Shown here in pieces: positions 22,726 through 30,955 of a stretch of 64,000 nucleotides of DNA. The stretch is from Salipiger mangrovisoli. Lineage in GTDB: Bacteria > Pseudomonadota > Alphaproteobacteria > Rhodobacterales > Rhodobacteraceae. The notes beneath the pieces were generated by a model. The model ran no database searches, was not told the origin of the DNA, and saw only the letters and a list, made by a program, of their open reading frames with translations. The stretch lies in assembly GCF_015223355.1 (NCBI RefSeq), contig NZ_JADFFK010000004.1, positions 62,001-126,000 of the forward strand, read 5' to 3'. A program made the translations under genes and the position numbers. Numbering within the stretch: the stretch's first letter is position 1; every line of letters begins with the position of its first letter.

Positions 22726-23007
22726 CTCCGGCACCTCGCCCCTTGTCGCGGAGCCTTGCCGGCACTATCTCGGGATCAGGCGGGTTCTGACCTTTGCGTG
22801 CATGGTTGCATTCCGGTGGCCTTAAGCAATTCCGAGGGAGTTGGCTCTGTCCGGGCCCTGGTCCGGTTACCTGACGCCCACCTGTATATACAGGTCCTCG
22901 GGAATGAGATAACCCCACGGAAGGACCGGTTCCCGCCGCTTTCTCTACCGACATGGTCGCACATCCCCGCCCTGCGCAGCCGCGCGCCACGGTCGGCTGG
23001 GACATCC
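22726..23007. other. Gene-free intergenic stretch with a 16-bp palindrome
   Basis: About 280 bases between the ClpP-like gene and the terminator of the convergent small membrane gene. I see no credible gene. The only distinct structure is the perfect palindrome ACCTGTATATACAGGT at 22880-22895, which could bind a dimeric regulator. Open frames here on both strands have no ribosome site or domain pattern. Confidence 0.5.
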
Positions 23008-23039
23008 GACAACAAGAAAGCGCCCCCGCGAGGAGGCGC
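23008..23039 (-). terminator. Terminator of the small membrane protein gene
   Basis: On the minus strand AAGCGCC pairs with GGCGCTT around a ten-base loop and is followed by TCTTGTTG. It begins 27 bases after the stop at 23066. Confidence 0.65.
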
Positions 23040-23065
23040 TTCGATTCGCAACAGGTCATCCGCGG

Positions 23066-23377
23066 TCAGAGCAGCCGGCGCTTCTTCTGCTCGACGGGGA
23101 TGCGGATCGGCATCGGCTCGACCGCCATGCGCTTGCCCCCGGTCGGCCGGTCCTGATCGCCGGACAGGCGCATCACCGTCATGGCGAATTGCGCACCGGC
23201 AAAGACCAGCCCGTTGAAGATCCACAAAAGAAACACCGCCAGCATGCCCGCGTCGGAATGGGTCACCAGATGCTGCAGGTTGGCGACATTCTGCCAGAGC
23301 AGCAGCGCCACGAACCCCGCCGACAGGCCGAAGCCGATCGCGCATTGGGTGATGTAGAGGCGGACGAGTTTCGGCAT
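23066..23377 (-). CDS. Small two-helix membrane protein of unknown function
   Basis: A 103-residue protein with two membrane helices (ITQCAIGFGLSAGFVALLLW, about residues 8-27, and MLAVFLLWIFNGLVFAGAQFAMTVM, about 49-73) and a basic cytoplasmic C-terminus ending RIPVEQKKRRLL. AAGGAGAG ahead of the ATG at 23377 fixes the start; longer upstream frames are not supported. I do not recognise a function. It is monocistronic with its own terminator. Confidence 0.7.
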   Translation of the reverse strand: MPKLVRLYITQCAIGFGLSAGFVALLLWQNVANLQHLVTHSDAGMLAVFLLWIFNGLVFAGAQFAMTVMRLSGDQDRPTGGKRMAVEPMPIRIPVEQKKRRLL

Positions 23378-23540
23378 GTGACTCTCCTTCATCAGGTGAA
23401 AGAAGCGTAGCGGACCCGCGTCAAAGCACAAGACCCGCGGAGAATTCCGCTCCGTCACATTCAAATGTAGGCATGCCGCAGTGAAACGCAAGCCGCGCTT
23501 CCCCGAGGACAGCGGCGCGCGGTGCCAAAGGCGGCCGAGA

Positions 23541-23575
23541 AAAGGGCCGGTCACGACGCGCGCGACCGGCCCTTT
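23541..23575 (-). terminator. Intrinsic terminator of the ribB-ribH-nusB operon
   Basis: A perfect 12-bp stem AAAGGGCCGGTC/GACCGGCCCTTT with an 11-base loop, followed by TTTTC on the minus strand. It lies beyond the 3'-end repeat element that follows nusB. Confidence 0.8.
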
Positions 23576-23635
23576 CTTCTAGGATCAAATATCCCGGGGG
23601 AGTCGCGGCGCAGCCGCGGCGGGGGCAGCGCCCCC
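23574..23635 (-). repeat. 3'-end structured repeat element, copy B (downstream of nusB)
   Basis: Read on the minus strand: GGGGGC-gct-GCCCCC, then CGCGGC-tgc-GCCGCG, then the tail CCCGGGATATTTGATCCTAG followed by AAGAAA. A separate canonical terminator follows, so the element is not needed merely to end transcription here. Confidence 0.8.
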
Positions 23636-23649
23636 TGCCCCGCAGGGCC

Positions 23650-24132
23650 TCAGAAAGCCTCGGGCTTGGCCTCGCGCGCCATGTGGTCGAGCACGGCATT
23701 GACGAACTGCACCTCGCGGCCCTCGTTGAAGAAGGCGCGGGCCACGTCGATGAACTCGGTGATCACCACCTTCGGCGGCGTGTCGAGCGCCACCATCTCG
23801 GCACCGGCGGCGCGGAACAGCGCGCGCAGGATCGGGTCGATCCGGTCGATCGGCCATTTCGCCACCAGCGCGCGGTCGGTCATCTGGTCGATCTTCGCCT
23901 GCCAGTTGACCGCCTCGCTGATGATCTTGCCGAAAAGGTCCACGTCCCCGTCCATCAGCTCGACGCCCTCCTCGACTTCCGCACCGAAACGGTAGTCGAG
24001 GAATTCGCGCATCGTCTTCTCAGCCGTCGTGCCGGAGATCTCCATCTGGTAGAGCGCCTGCACGGCATAGAGCCGGGATGCGGATTTCATACGGCGTTTG
24101 AGATTGCCGGAGGGGGGGACCGGGGTCGTCAT
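23650..24132 (-). CDS. nusB: Transcription antitermination factor NusB
   Basis: A 160-residue all-helical protein: SASRLYAVQALYQMEISGTTAEK at the N-terminus, and the conserved C-terminal region IDPILRALFRAAGAEMVALDTPPKVVITEFIDVARAFFNEGREVQFVNAVLDHMAR. NusB with NusE (S10) binds boxA in rRNA leaders. Start ATGA-overlaps the ribH stop, the common ribH-nusB arrangement in alphaproteobacteria. Confidence 0.96.
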   Translation of the reverse strand: MTTPVPPSGNLKRRMKSASRLYAVQALYQMEISGTTAEKTMREFLDYRFGAEVEEGVELMDGDVDLFGKIISEAVNWQAKIDQMTDRALVAKWPIDRIDPILRALFRAAGAEMVALDTPPKVVITEFIDVARAFFNEGREVQFVNAVLDHMAREAKPEAF

Positions 24133-24680
24133 GCGCTATGCTTTCCTTTGGAAGCGCCCGCGATCTGGTATTCATCCTGGGCGGGCACGAATCCCACCCC
24201 CTTGCGGGCGCCGCCCCACCTACGGGCCAGCGCCACAAGATGCAAGGCTGCAGCCGCGGCACCGCCGCCCTTGTTCTGGCCCGTCGATTCGGCGCGCACG
24301 CGCGCCTGCTCGAAGTTCTCGACGGTGAGGATGCCGTTGCCGATGCAGAGCCCCTGCAGGCCGAGCAGCGTCAGCCCGCGCGAGCTGTCGTTGCAGACGG
24401 TCTCGTAGTGGGTGGTCTCGCCGCGGATCACGCAGCCCAGGGCCACGTAGCCGTCGAAGTTGGACATGCGCTCGGCGATGCCGATGGCGGTCGGAACTTC
24501 CAGCGCGCCGGGCACTTCGACGATCTCGTGAAAGCCGCCTGCCGCCTCGATCTCGGCGATGGCGCCGGCGATCAGCTCGTCGGCGATATCCTTGTAGTAG
24601 GGTGCCACGACGATGAGGATCTTCACCGGCTTGTCGAACTCGGCGCGCGGCAGGGTGTAGTGGGTTTCGCTCGAGGCCAT
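24129..24680 (-). CDS. ribH: 6,7-dimethyl-8-ribityllumazine synthase
   Basis: A 183-residue lumazine synthase: VVAPYYKDIADELIAGAI, EVPGALEVPTAIGIA, the loop VALGCVIRGETTHYETVCNDSSRGLTLL with the catalytic His, and GNGILTVENFEQARVRA. It condenses the pyrimidine intermediate with the butanone phosphate made by RibB, the next gene upstream. The ATG at 24680 follows GGAGAG and overlaps nothing; it begins three bases before the ribB stop. Confidence 0.96.
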   Translation of the reverse strand: MASSETHYTLPRAEFDKPVKILIVVAPYYKDIADELIAGAIAEIEAAGGFHEIVEVPGALEVPTAIGIAERMSNFDGYVALGCVIRGETTHYETVCNDSSRGLTLLGLQGLCIGNGILTVENFEQARVRAESTGQNKGGGAAAAALHLVALARRWGGARKGVGFVPAQDEYQIAGASKGKHSA

Positions 24681-24682
24681 CG

Positions 24683-25804
24683 TCACTCTCCGATCTTGCG
24701 GGTGCCCACGATCTCGAGCCCGTAGGCCTCGAGCCCGACGACGCGCGGGGTGGGCGAATTGGTCAGCAGCACCATCTTCGACAGGCCGAGCGACGAGAGA
24801 ATCTGCGCACCGAGCCCGTATTGACGCAGGGTGCGCGGAGACACGTCATCATGCAACTCCAGCTTCATCGAGGTGTCGCGCAGCAGCACGACCACGCCGC
24901 GCCCCTCTTCGGCCACCGCCTGCATCGAGTCGCGGAACTCGTCGGACCGTCCGGTGTGACCGGTGCCGATGATGTCGAGCATCGGATCAAGCGCGTGCAT
25001 CCGCACCAGCACCGGCTCGGGGCCGGAAATATCGCCTTTGGTCAGCACGATATGCTCGTCGCCATGGGACTGGTCGGTGTAGATGCGCATGTGCCAGTCG
25101 CCGCCGAACTCCGAGCGGACGACCTCTTCGGAGCGCACGCGCACGAGGTTGTCGTGGCGGCGGCGGTAGGCGATGAGATCCGAGATCGTGCCGATCTTCA
25201 AACCGTGCTTCTGGGCGAAGGCCACCAGCTCGGGAAGGCGCGACATGGTGCCGTCCTCGTTCATGATCTCGCAGATCACCCCGGCGGGGTTCAGCCCCGC
25301 AAGCCGCGAGACGTCGACCGCCGCCTCGGTATGGCCGGCACGGACCAGCACGCCGCCATCCTTGGCGCGCAGCGGGAAGACGTGGCCCGGCGTGGCGATG
25401 TCGGCGGCGCCCTTCGAGGCGTCGATGGCCACGGCCACGGTCTTGGCGCGGTCGGCGGCCGAAATGCCGGTGGTCACGCCCTCGCGCGCCTCGATCGAGA
25501 TGGTGAAGGCCGTCTCGTGGCGCGAGGAGTTGTTCACCGACATCAGGTGCAGGCCCAGCTCGTCGATGCGCTTGGAAGTCATCGACAGGCAGATCAGCCC
25601 GCGACCATGGGTCGCCATGAAGTTGATCGCGTCGGGGGTCGCCCATTGCGCCGGGATCACGAGGTCGCCCTCGTTCTCGCGGTCCTCGTGGTCGACGAGG
25701 ATGAACATCCGCCCGTTGCGGGCGTCCTCGATGATCTCCTCGACCGAGGAAATCGCGTCTTTCCAGTTTTCTTCAACCGGTCCGGGGTTTTCGTAGTCCG
25801 CCAT
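24683..25804 (-). CDS. ribB: 3,4-dihydroxy-2-butanone 4-phosphate synthase with degenerate GTP cyclohydrolase II domain
   Basis: A 373-residue two-domain protein. The DHBP synthase half (about 25-225) is intact: [82 protein letters not shown]. The C-terminal half follows GTP cyclohydrolase II but the zinc-binding cysteines are gone: where RibA has RMHSECLTGD this has [10 protein letters not shown]. So it probably makes only the butanone phosphate and a separate RibA is needed, as in other alphaproteobacteria with this RibBX type. It heads the ribB-ribH-nusB operon. Start ATG 25804. Confidence 0.93.
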   Translation of the reverse strand: MADYENPGPVEENWKDAISSVEEIIEDARNGRMFILVDHEDRENEGDLVIPAQWATPDAINFMATHGRGLICLSMTSKRIDELGLHLMSVNNSSRHETAFTISIEAREGVTTGISAADRAKTVAVAIDASKGAADIATPGHVFPLRAKDGGVLVRAGHTEAAVDVSRLAGLNPAGVICEIMNEDGTMSRLPELVAFAQKHGLKIGTISDLIAYRRRHDNLVRVRSEEVVRSEFGGDWHMRIYTDQSHGDEHIVLTKGDISGPEPVLVRMHALDPMLDIIGTGHTGRSDEFRDSMQAVAEEGRGVVVLLRDTSMKLELHDDVSPRTLRQYGLGAQILSSLGLSKMVLLTNSPTPRVVGLEAYGLEIVGTRKIGE

Positions 25805-25912
25805 GTCGCCTCGCAATTCGTCCCCCGCCAAATAAGGCAGGAGGGCAAGAAAGACTAGGCCGGTTTTTGTGCGGGACTGTGCTGCCCCCTGTGCATGCCA
25901 GGGCGCGCCGGC

Positions 25913-26233
25913 TCAGTCGAAGATGTCCTCGAGCAGATCGAAGATCCCCCTGGCCGCCCGCTGCGCCGGAGATCGGCGTTTCTTGCGCGGCTTTTGCGCC
26001 ATCTTGCGCATCGCCTTGTCGGCCTTGCGCTGCGCTTTCGACGGATCCGGCAGCGGACGCGCCTGCCACGGGGCGGGCCCGGTGGCGCCGCGCCCCGTTT
26101 CGGACTTCAGGTTCTTCAACTGGCGCAGCGGAGCGCCGCAGGAGGCGCAGCTGAGTTCGTGGCGCTGCGTGCCGTTCAGCACGAGGGCGGCGCGGCTTCC
26201 GCAATAGCAACAGGTGGCAATCGTCTGGACCAT
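25913..26233 (-). CDS. Small zinc-ribbon protein with basic tail
   Basis: A 106-residue protein. The N-terminal 35 residues hold two CxxC knuckles (CYCG at 9-12, CASCGAP near 29-35), a zinc ribbon. The rest is lysine/arginine rich (KAQRKADKAMRKMAQKPRKKRR) and ends in an acidic helix GIFDLLEDIFD. It could bind nucleic acid or ribosomes. I know similar hypothetical proteins in this family but no function. It lies between ribB and rlmB on the same strand. Confidence 0.7.
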   Translation of the reverse strand: MVQTIATCCYCGSRAALVLNGTQRHELSCASCGAPLRQLKNLKSETGRGATGPAPWQARPLPDPSKAQRKADKAMRKMAQKPRKKRRSPAQRAARGIFDLLEDIFD

Positions 26234-26281
26234 GCGCCCGATATGGGCGCGCCGCCGCCGCGCCGCAAGCTCACCCGCCGC

Positions 26282-27061
26282 TCAGGGTCTTGCAGCGTAG
26301 AGCGCCACCGCCGCCGCGTTCGACACGTTGAGCGAGCCGAAACCGCGCGCGAAGTCGATCTTCACCAGCTGGTCGACGGTTTCCTTGGTGCGCTGGCGCA
26401 GCCCCGGCCCCTCGGCCCCCAGAACCAGCGCCACCGCGCGGTCGCGCTTGCCGTCCATCGCCGTATCGATGCTGATCTCTGCCTCGCCGTCGAGCCCGAG
26501 CACGATGTAGCCCATCCCCTGCAACGCCACGATGGTGTCCGCGAGGTTGCGTTCGCGCAGGTAGGGCTGACGCTCCAGCGCGCCCGAGGCGGTTTTTGCC
26601 AGCGCGCCGGTCTCGGGCGCGGAATGGTGCAGCGTGCCGATCACCGCCTGCGCGCCGAAAACCTCGGCCGAGCGCAGGATTGCCCCAACGTTATGCGGAT
26701 CGGTCACCCGGTCGAGCAGCACCAGGCGCGGCGGCGTTTCGCCATCTCCGAGCGCCACATCCTCGAGTCGCCCCCAATTCAGCGGCTTCACTTCCAGCGC
26801 CGCACCCTGGTGCACCGACTGCGGGTCGAGCGGCGCCCCGAAGCTGCGCGGATCGTGAATCTCGGGCTCGATACCCCCCGCCTCCAAAGCGTCTTCGAGC
26901 TTGGATTTTGCGTTCAATGTCAGGATCAAGCGCAGTTTCTCGCGCTTCGGGTTCATCAGCGCGTCACGCACCGCATGCAGGCCGAACAGCCAGACGGTCT
27001 CGGCTGCCTTGGCCTTCTTCGACTGTTCCTTCTCGACCACCCATTTCGGTTTCTTGACCAT
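26282..27061 (-). CDS. rlmB: 23S rRNA (guanosine-2'-O-)-methyltransferase RlmB
   Basis: A 259-residue SpoU/TrmH-class SAM methyltransferase. The N-terminal substrate-binding domain (VWLFGLHAVRDALMNPKREKLRLILT) is followed by the knotted catalytic domain with motif 1 LLDRVTDPHNVGAILRSAEVFGA, motif 2 ALVLGAEGPGLRQRT and motif 3 GFGSLNVSNAAAVALYA. It methylates G2251 (E. coli numbering) of 23S rRNA. It lies divergent to tRNA-Tyr. Confidence 0.92.
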   Translation of the reverse strand: MVKKPKWVVEKEQSKKAKAAETVWLFGLHAVRDALMNPKREKLRLILTLNAKSKLEDALEAGGIEPEIHDPRSFGAPLDPQSVHQGAALEVKPLNWGRLEDVALGDGETPPRLVLLDRVTDPHNVGAILRSAEVFGAQAVIGTLHHSAPETGALAKTASGALERQPYLRERNLADTIVALQGMGYIVLGLDGEAEISIDTAMDGKRDRAVALVLGAEGPGLRQRTKETVDQLVKIDFARGFGSLNVSNAAAVALYAARP

Positions 27062-27131
27062 GGCACGCGTCCTTTTTTCCTGAGCTTCGGTCTCTGCATC
27101 GCCCGGTGACGCGCTGCAAGATATTTTCCTG

Positions 27132-27160
27132 TTGACGACCCTTTTGAGTGCTTGTAGTCA
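27132..27160 (+). promoter_or_regulatory. Promoter of tRNA-Tyr
   Basis: TTGACG (27132-27137) and TAGTCA (27155-27160) with a 17-base spacer, 53 bases upstream of the tRNA 5' end. Confidence 0.65.
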
Positions 27161-27213
27161 GCGCCCCACGACGCCGGTCATACGGCGGAGGACGCCAGAG
27201 ACTGGCGGAAAGT

Positions 27214-27297
27214 GGGCGACAGGCCGCAAGGTGTGGCAGGGGACTGTAACTCCCTCGCGGAGACGCACGCCTGGTTCGATTCCAGGGTCGCCCACCA
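27214..27297 (+). tRNA. tRNA-Tyr (GTA)
   Basis: An 84-nt class II tRNA with a long variable arm. Acceptor GGGCGAC pairs with GTCGCCC, discriminator A, encoded CCA. The anticodon loop in GGGGACTGTAACTCCC gives GTA. T arm CCTGG-TTCGATT-CCAGG. Confidence 0.95.
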
Positions 27298-27444
27298 CTT
27301 TCCCCTTCGGAAATCCCTCCCTATCTGTCCAGGTTGCGATGGCGGTGCGGAATCACCTCGCCCCAGAGTGTTGCGGCGCTTGGCCCTTCGGCCTAAGTGC
27401 CTTTTTCATATCATGGTCATGCCCCGAGGACCCAGCCCCCGACG

Positions 27445-28650
27445 ATGCTGCGTTACCGCCTTCTCCTATCTCTCTTTGCGGCCGTCGTTCTGGGCCGCGC
27501 CGCGCTGAGGCGCGACTGGGATGGAATGCGGGCGCGACTCGGCCATGGCAGGGCGAATCCCGGTGCGCATGTCTGGCTGCATGCCGCCTCGAACGGCGAG
27601 CTGGCCTCGGCCAAGCCGGTGATTGAAGCGCTCTGCGCCGCACGGCCGGACATGAAGCTTCTGGTCACCTGCAATTCCGAGTCGGGCGTGGCCTTGGCGC
27701 AGAGCTGGGGACTCTGCGCGCGACTCGCACCGCTGGACCTTGCCCGCGTCAGCAAGCGCTTCCTCCGTCGCTGGAACGTGCGCAGCCACATCACGATGGA
27801 ATCGGAGCTCTGGCCGCACCGGCTGCTGAACTGCCCCGGCCCGGTCATGGTGCTCGGCGGGCGACTCAACGAAGGCACCGCCAAGGGCTGGCGGCTGTTC
27901 GGCGGGCTGCACACCCGCGTGCTGCACCGGGTCGCCTTCCTCTCGGCACAGGATCCCGACTCGCGTGAGCGCTTCGTTGCGGCTGGCCTTCCGAAGGCGG
28001 CGCTCGGCCCTGTGGTCGATCTCAAGGCGCTCTACACCCCTCCCGAACAACACGACCCGGAGCTTGAGGCGGAATTTGCCCGCGCAAGCACCTGGCTTGC
28101 CGCCTCCACACACGAGGGCGAAGACGAGACCGTGCTCGCCGCCCACGCCGAGGCGCGTCGGCAGGAGCCCGGATTGCGGCTCATTCTCGCGCCGCGCCAT
28201 CCGCGCCGGGCCGAGCAGATCGCCCGCCTCGCCGCCGCGCAGGGCCTCAGCTGCGCGCGGCGCAGCCTTGGCGAGACTCCGCGTGGCGCGGATGTCTACC
28301 TGGCCGACACGCTCGGCGAGATGGCGCTGTTCTACCGCCTCGCGGGGCGCGTCTTCGTCGCTGGCACACTCACAGATCGCGGCGGTCACACCCCCTACGA
28401 GCCCGCCGCCTTCGGCGCGGCTCTGATCCACGGACCCGATGTCCGTAATTTCCGCCCCCCCTTTGCCCTGCTCGACGCCGCCGGAGCCGCGCTGCCCGTC
28501 GAGGACGCCGCCGGGCTGGCCGCCGCGCTGCTCACCCTCGGCGGCGATGCCGCGCAGCAGCGCGCCGGTGCCGCGGCCCGAACTCTGCTCGAACCGGAAG
28601 CATCCGCGGCGGAACTCGTGAAAGATCTGACACAACATATGGACGCCTGA
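27445..28650 (+). CDS. waaA: 3-deoxy-D-manno-octulosonic acid (Kdo) transferase
   Basis: A 401-residue GT30 glycosyltransferase. After a short N-terminal anchor helix (LLLSLFAAVVLGRAAL) come the conserved VWLHAASNGELASAKPVIEAL (acceptor loop with catalytic Glu), LVTCNSESGVALAQ, ITMESELWPHRL, and the C-terminal CMP-Kdo part with LILAPRHPRRAEQIARLA and TLGEMALFYRLAGRVFVAGTL. It adds Kdo to lipid A precursor at the inner membrane. The ATG at 27445 places the anchor directly at the N-terminus. Confidence 0.93.
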   Translation: MLRYRLLLSLFAAVVLGRAALRRDWDGMRARLGHGRANPGAHVWLHAASNGELASAKPVIEALCAARPDMKLLVTCNSESGVALAQSWGLCARLAPLDLARVSKRFLRRWNVRSHITMESELWPHRLLNCPGPVMVLGGRLNEGTAKGWRLFGGLHTRVLHRVAFLSAQDPDSRERFVAAGLPKAALGPVVDLKALYTPPEQHDPELEAEFARASTWLAASTHEGEDETVLAAHAEARRQEPGLRLILAPRHPRRAEQIARLAAAQGLSCARRSLGETPRGADVYLADTLGEMALFYRLAGRVFVAGTLTDRGGHTPYEPAAFGAALIHGPDVRNFRPPFALLDAAGAALPVEDAAGLAAALLTLGGDAAQQRAGAAARTLLEPEASAAELVKDLTQHMDA

Positions 28651-28694
28651 CAAAAACCGGCGCAGCATCAGCTCAAAACGAGCAGGGCAACAGG

Positions 28695-29162
28695 ATGGGC
28701 ACCTCACTGAACATCGACCTTACCGCGCCGGGCGCACGGCAGCTGCCCAAGCGGACCCACGTTCAATATGCCGCGCTGTGCTTTCGCATCCGCGAGGGCA
28801 AGGTGAAGGTGCTGCTGATCACCAGCCGGGGCCGCCAACGCTGGACCCTGCCCAAGGGCTGGCCGATGGCGGGGCTCAGCCCGGCGCGCGCCGCCGCCCG
28901 CGAAGCCTGGGAAGAGGCCGGCGTCCGGGGCGAGGTCCTGGAGACCTGCGTCGGCGGCTTCACCTACACCAAGCGCACCTCGCCGCATCCGCACATGGCA
29001 CTGGTCTACCAGCTGGAGGTGGTCTCGCAGGAGAAGAAGTTCCCCGAGCGCGGCGAGCGCAAGCAGCGCTGGGTCAGCCCGAAACGCGCCGCCGAACTTG
29101 TCGAGCACCCGCAGCTCGCACGGCTGCTGCGCGAGTTCCACCCGCACCTGCGCAAGCACTGA
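28695..29162 (+). CDS. Nudix hydrolase, DIPP-like
   Basis: A 155-residue Nudix protein. The Nudix box runs GWPMAGLSPARAAAREAWEEAGV; the REAWEEAGV part with catalytic glutamates is intact while the early Glu of the GX5E consensus is not obvious. WTLPKGWP and the N-terminal AALCFRIREGKVKVLLITSR resemble diphosphoinositol/diadenosine polyphosphate hydrolases. It likely cleaves a nucleoside diphosphate-linked compound. It has a monocistronic look between waaA and DUF1178. Confidence 0.85.
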   Translation: MGTSLNIDLTAPGARQLPKRTHVQYAALCFRIREGKVKVLLITSRGRQRWTLPKGWPMAGLSPARAAAREAWEEAGVRGEVLETCVGGFTYTKRTSPHPHMALVYQLEVVSQEKKFPERGERKQRWVSPKRAAELVEHPQLARLLREFHPHLRKH

Positions 29163-29222
29163 CACCCGCTTGAACCTGCGCCGAATTTGACTAGGTAAAA
29201 GAGATCATCTCGGAAAAGCCGC

Positions 29223-29666
29223 ATGATCCAATACTCTCTCAAATGCGCGGAGGACCACCGCTTCGACAGCTGGTTCCAATCGGCCGGTGCCTTCGACAAG
29301 CTGCACGCCGCCGGCATGGTAGCCTGTGCCGTCTGCGGATCGCCGAAAGTCGAAAAGGTGCTGATGGCCCCGCGGGTCAACAGCGGCGCGGCGCGGCCCG
29401 AACCGGCCGCCGCCCCCGAGAAGCCCAAACTCTCCGAACCGGCCTCCGAGGCGGAAAAGGCCCTGCGCGCCCTGCGCGAGCACGTCGAGAAGACCTCGGA
29501 CTACGTTGGCCGCGACTTCGCGCGCGAGGCCCGCGCCATGCACATTGGCGATGCGCCGCACCGCCCGATCTGGGGCGAGACCCGCGGCGACGAGGCCAAG
29601 GCATTGATCGAGGACGGGGTGCCCGTCGCCCCCCTGCCCTTCATGCCGACACGCAAATCCAACTGA
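29223..29666 (+). CDS. DUF1178 family protein
   Basis: A 147-residue protein with the DUF1178 signature: MIQYSLKCAEDHRFDSWFQSAGAFDKLHAAGMVACAVCGSPKVEKVLMAPRV. A C...CxxC set (C8, C35, C38) suggests zinc binding. The second half holds DFAREARAMHIGDAPHRPIWGETRGDEAKALIEDGVPVAPLP, also typical of the family. Function unknown; it is usually found in proteobacteria next to nucleotide or Nudix genes, as here. Confidence 0.88.
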   Translation: MIQYSLKCAEDHRFDSWFQSAGAFDKLHAAGMVACAVCGSPKVEKVLMAPRVNSGAARPEPAAAPEKPKLSEPASEAEKALRALREHVEKTSDYVGRDFAREARAMHIGDAPHRPIWGETRGDEAKALIEDGVPVAPLPFMPTRKSN

Positions 29667-29676
29667 AAGTATTCCC

Positions 29677-30321
29677 ATGACCCTGCTGATCACCGGCGCA
29701 AACCGCGGCATCGGCGCGGCACTGGCAAGAACCCTCGAAGCCCGCGGCAACAGGGTTTTGGGCACCGCGCGCAACACGCCGGGCCTGCTTCCGCTAGACG
29801 TGAGCGAGCCTGCCTCGATCACCGCTCTGGCAAGTGAACTGGGCGACACCGCGCTTGACGCTCTGATCTGCAACGCCGGAGCCTATCTCGACAAGCCCGA
29901 GCCTCTCGACACCGGCTACCCGCCGGAGATGTGGGCCGAGATGTTCGCGGTGAACGTCACCGGCGTGTTTCTCACCGTGCAGGCGATGCTGCCGCTGCTC
30001 GAGCGAACTGCGACGCCGAAGATCATGATCGTCTCGTCGCAGATGGGTGCCAACGCCCTCGCCAAGGGCAACGCGCTGATCTACCGCGCCTCGAAGGCGG
30101 CGGCACTGAACCTTGGCACCAACCTGGCCGTGGCACTCAAGCCGCGCGGCATCGCGGTGGGCATCTATCATCCCGGTTGGGTGGCCACCGACATGGGCGG
30201 CGCCGAAGCGGATCTCACGCCCGAGCAATCGGCGACCGGGCTCGCCGACCGGCTCGATGCGCTGAACCTCGAGACCACCGGCTGCTTCGAGACCTGGGAT
30301 GGCCGCGCCCACCCCTATTGA
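29677..30321 (+). CDS. SDR family oxidoreductase
   Basis: A 214-residue short-chain dehydrogenase. The cofactor loop TGANRGIGAAL (residues 6-16), NAG motif LICNAGAYL, active site Ser in MIVSSQMG, and YRASKAA (YxxxK) are all present. It reduces or oxidises an unknown carbonyl or alcohol substrate using NAD(P). The following gene overlaps its 3' end by 23 bases, so they are co-translated. Confidence 0.87.
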   Translation: MTLLITGANRGIGAALARTLEARGNRVLGTARNTPGLLPLDVSEPASITALASELGDTALDALICNAGAYLDKPEPLDTGYPPEMWAEMFAVNVTGVFLTVQAMLPLLERTATPKIMIVSSQMGANALAKGNALIYRASKAAALNLGTNLAVALKPRGIAVGIYHPGWVATDMGGAEADLTPEQSATGLADRLDALNLETTGCFETWDGRAHPY

Positions 30322-30769
30322 GCCGCCACGGCGGCCCGAGGATTTTCCCGCCGCTTTCGCCGACGCCTGGGCCCGGCGCGACGGTGCCGCCATCGCCGCG
30401 CTTTTTGCTGAAGACGCCGAGTTCGTGAATGTCACCGGCCTGTGGTGGACCGGGCGCGACGCAATTGCCCGCCCGCATGACTATGCCCTCAAGAGCTTCT
30501 TTGCAGAAACAACGCTGCGCCCCGGCCGTGTCTCGGTCCGCCAACTCGGCCCGCAGCACGCCGTGGTGCGCTGCCGCTTCCACATGGACGGCCAGCGCGC
30601 GCCCGACGGTGCGGAGGCTGGGCCGCGGCAGACCATCCTCATCTTCGTGCTGGAACGCGGGGCGTCAGGTTGGCAGGCGGTCGCCGCGCAGAACACCGAG
30701 GTCATGCCAGGACAGGAGACCTTCCTGGCGCGGGACGGGCTTTCCCCGACCAGCTATCGCCGCGGCTGA
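30299..30769 (+). CDS. SgcJ/EcaC-like NTF2-fold protein (DUF4440)
   Basis: A 156-residue single-domain protein: FPAAFADAWARRDGAAIAALFAEDAEFVNVTGLWWTGRDAIARPHDYAL, then VRQLGPQHAVVRCRFHMDG and LIFVLERGASGWQAVAAQNTEV. This is the SnoaL-like/calcium-kinase II association fold found in small oxidoreductase-linked proteins. The substrate is unknown. The start lies inside the end of the SDR gene, so the two probably act together. Confidence 0.8.
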   Translation: MAAPTPIEPPRRPEDFPAAFADAWARRDGAAIAALFAEDAEFVNVTGLWWTGRDAIARPHDYALKSFFAETTLRPGRVSVRQLGPQHAVVRCRFHMDGQRAPDGAEAGPRQTILIFVLERGASGWQAVAAQNTEVMPGQETFLARDGLSPTSYRRG

Positions 30770-30955
30770 AACAGGAGCCCGGAGCCGGCACCGGCAGAAC
30801 CGCGACATGCAGGCGCTTTCATCTTTGCGAAAATACTCGAAACCCCCGGTTGCCGCGCAGTGATCGCTCGTCCCGGCGGCGCAATCCCCTTGCGCAGCCC
30901 CGCCCCCCCGCGTAAAGGACCGCTGATTCAAGGATACCACCCTCGGGGAAATGCC

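Noticed and set aside
22880-22895. E. coli-type LexA box (CTGT...ACAG)
   Set aside because: The spacing between CTGT and ACAG is four bases, not eight, and this organism uses GTTC-N7-GTTC boxes.
22756-23345. Overlapping ORFs on both strands in the gap after the ClpP-like gene
   Set aside because: No ribosome sites, low-complexity Arg/Pro/Ser composition and a terminator running through the region.
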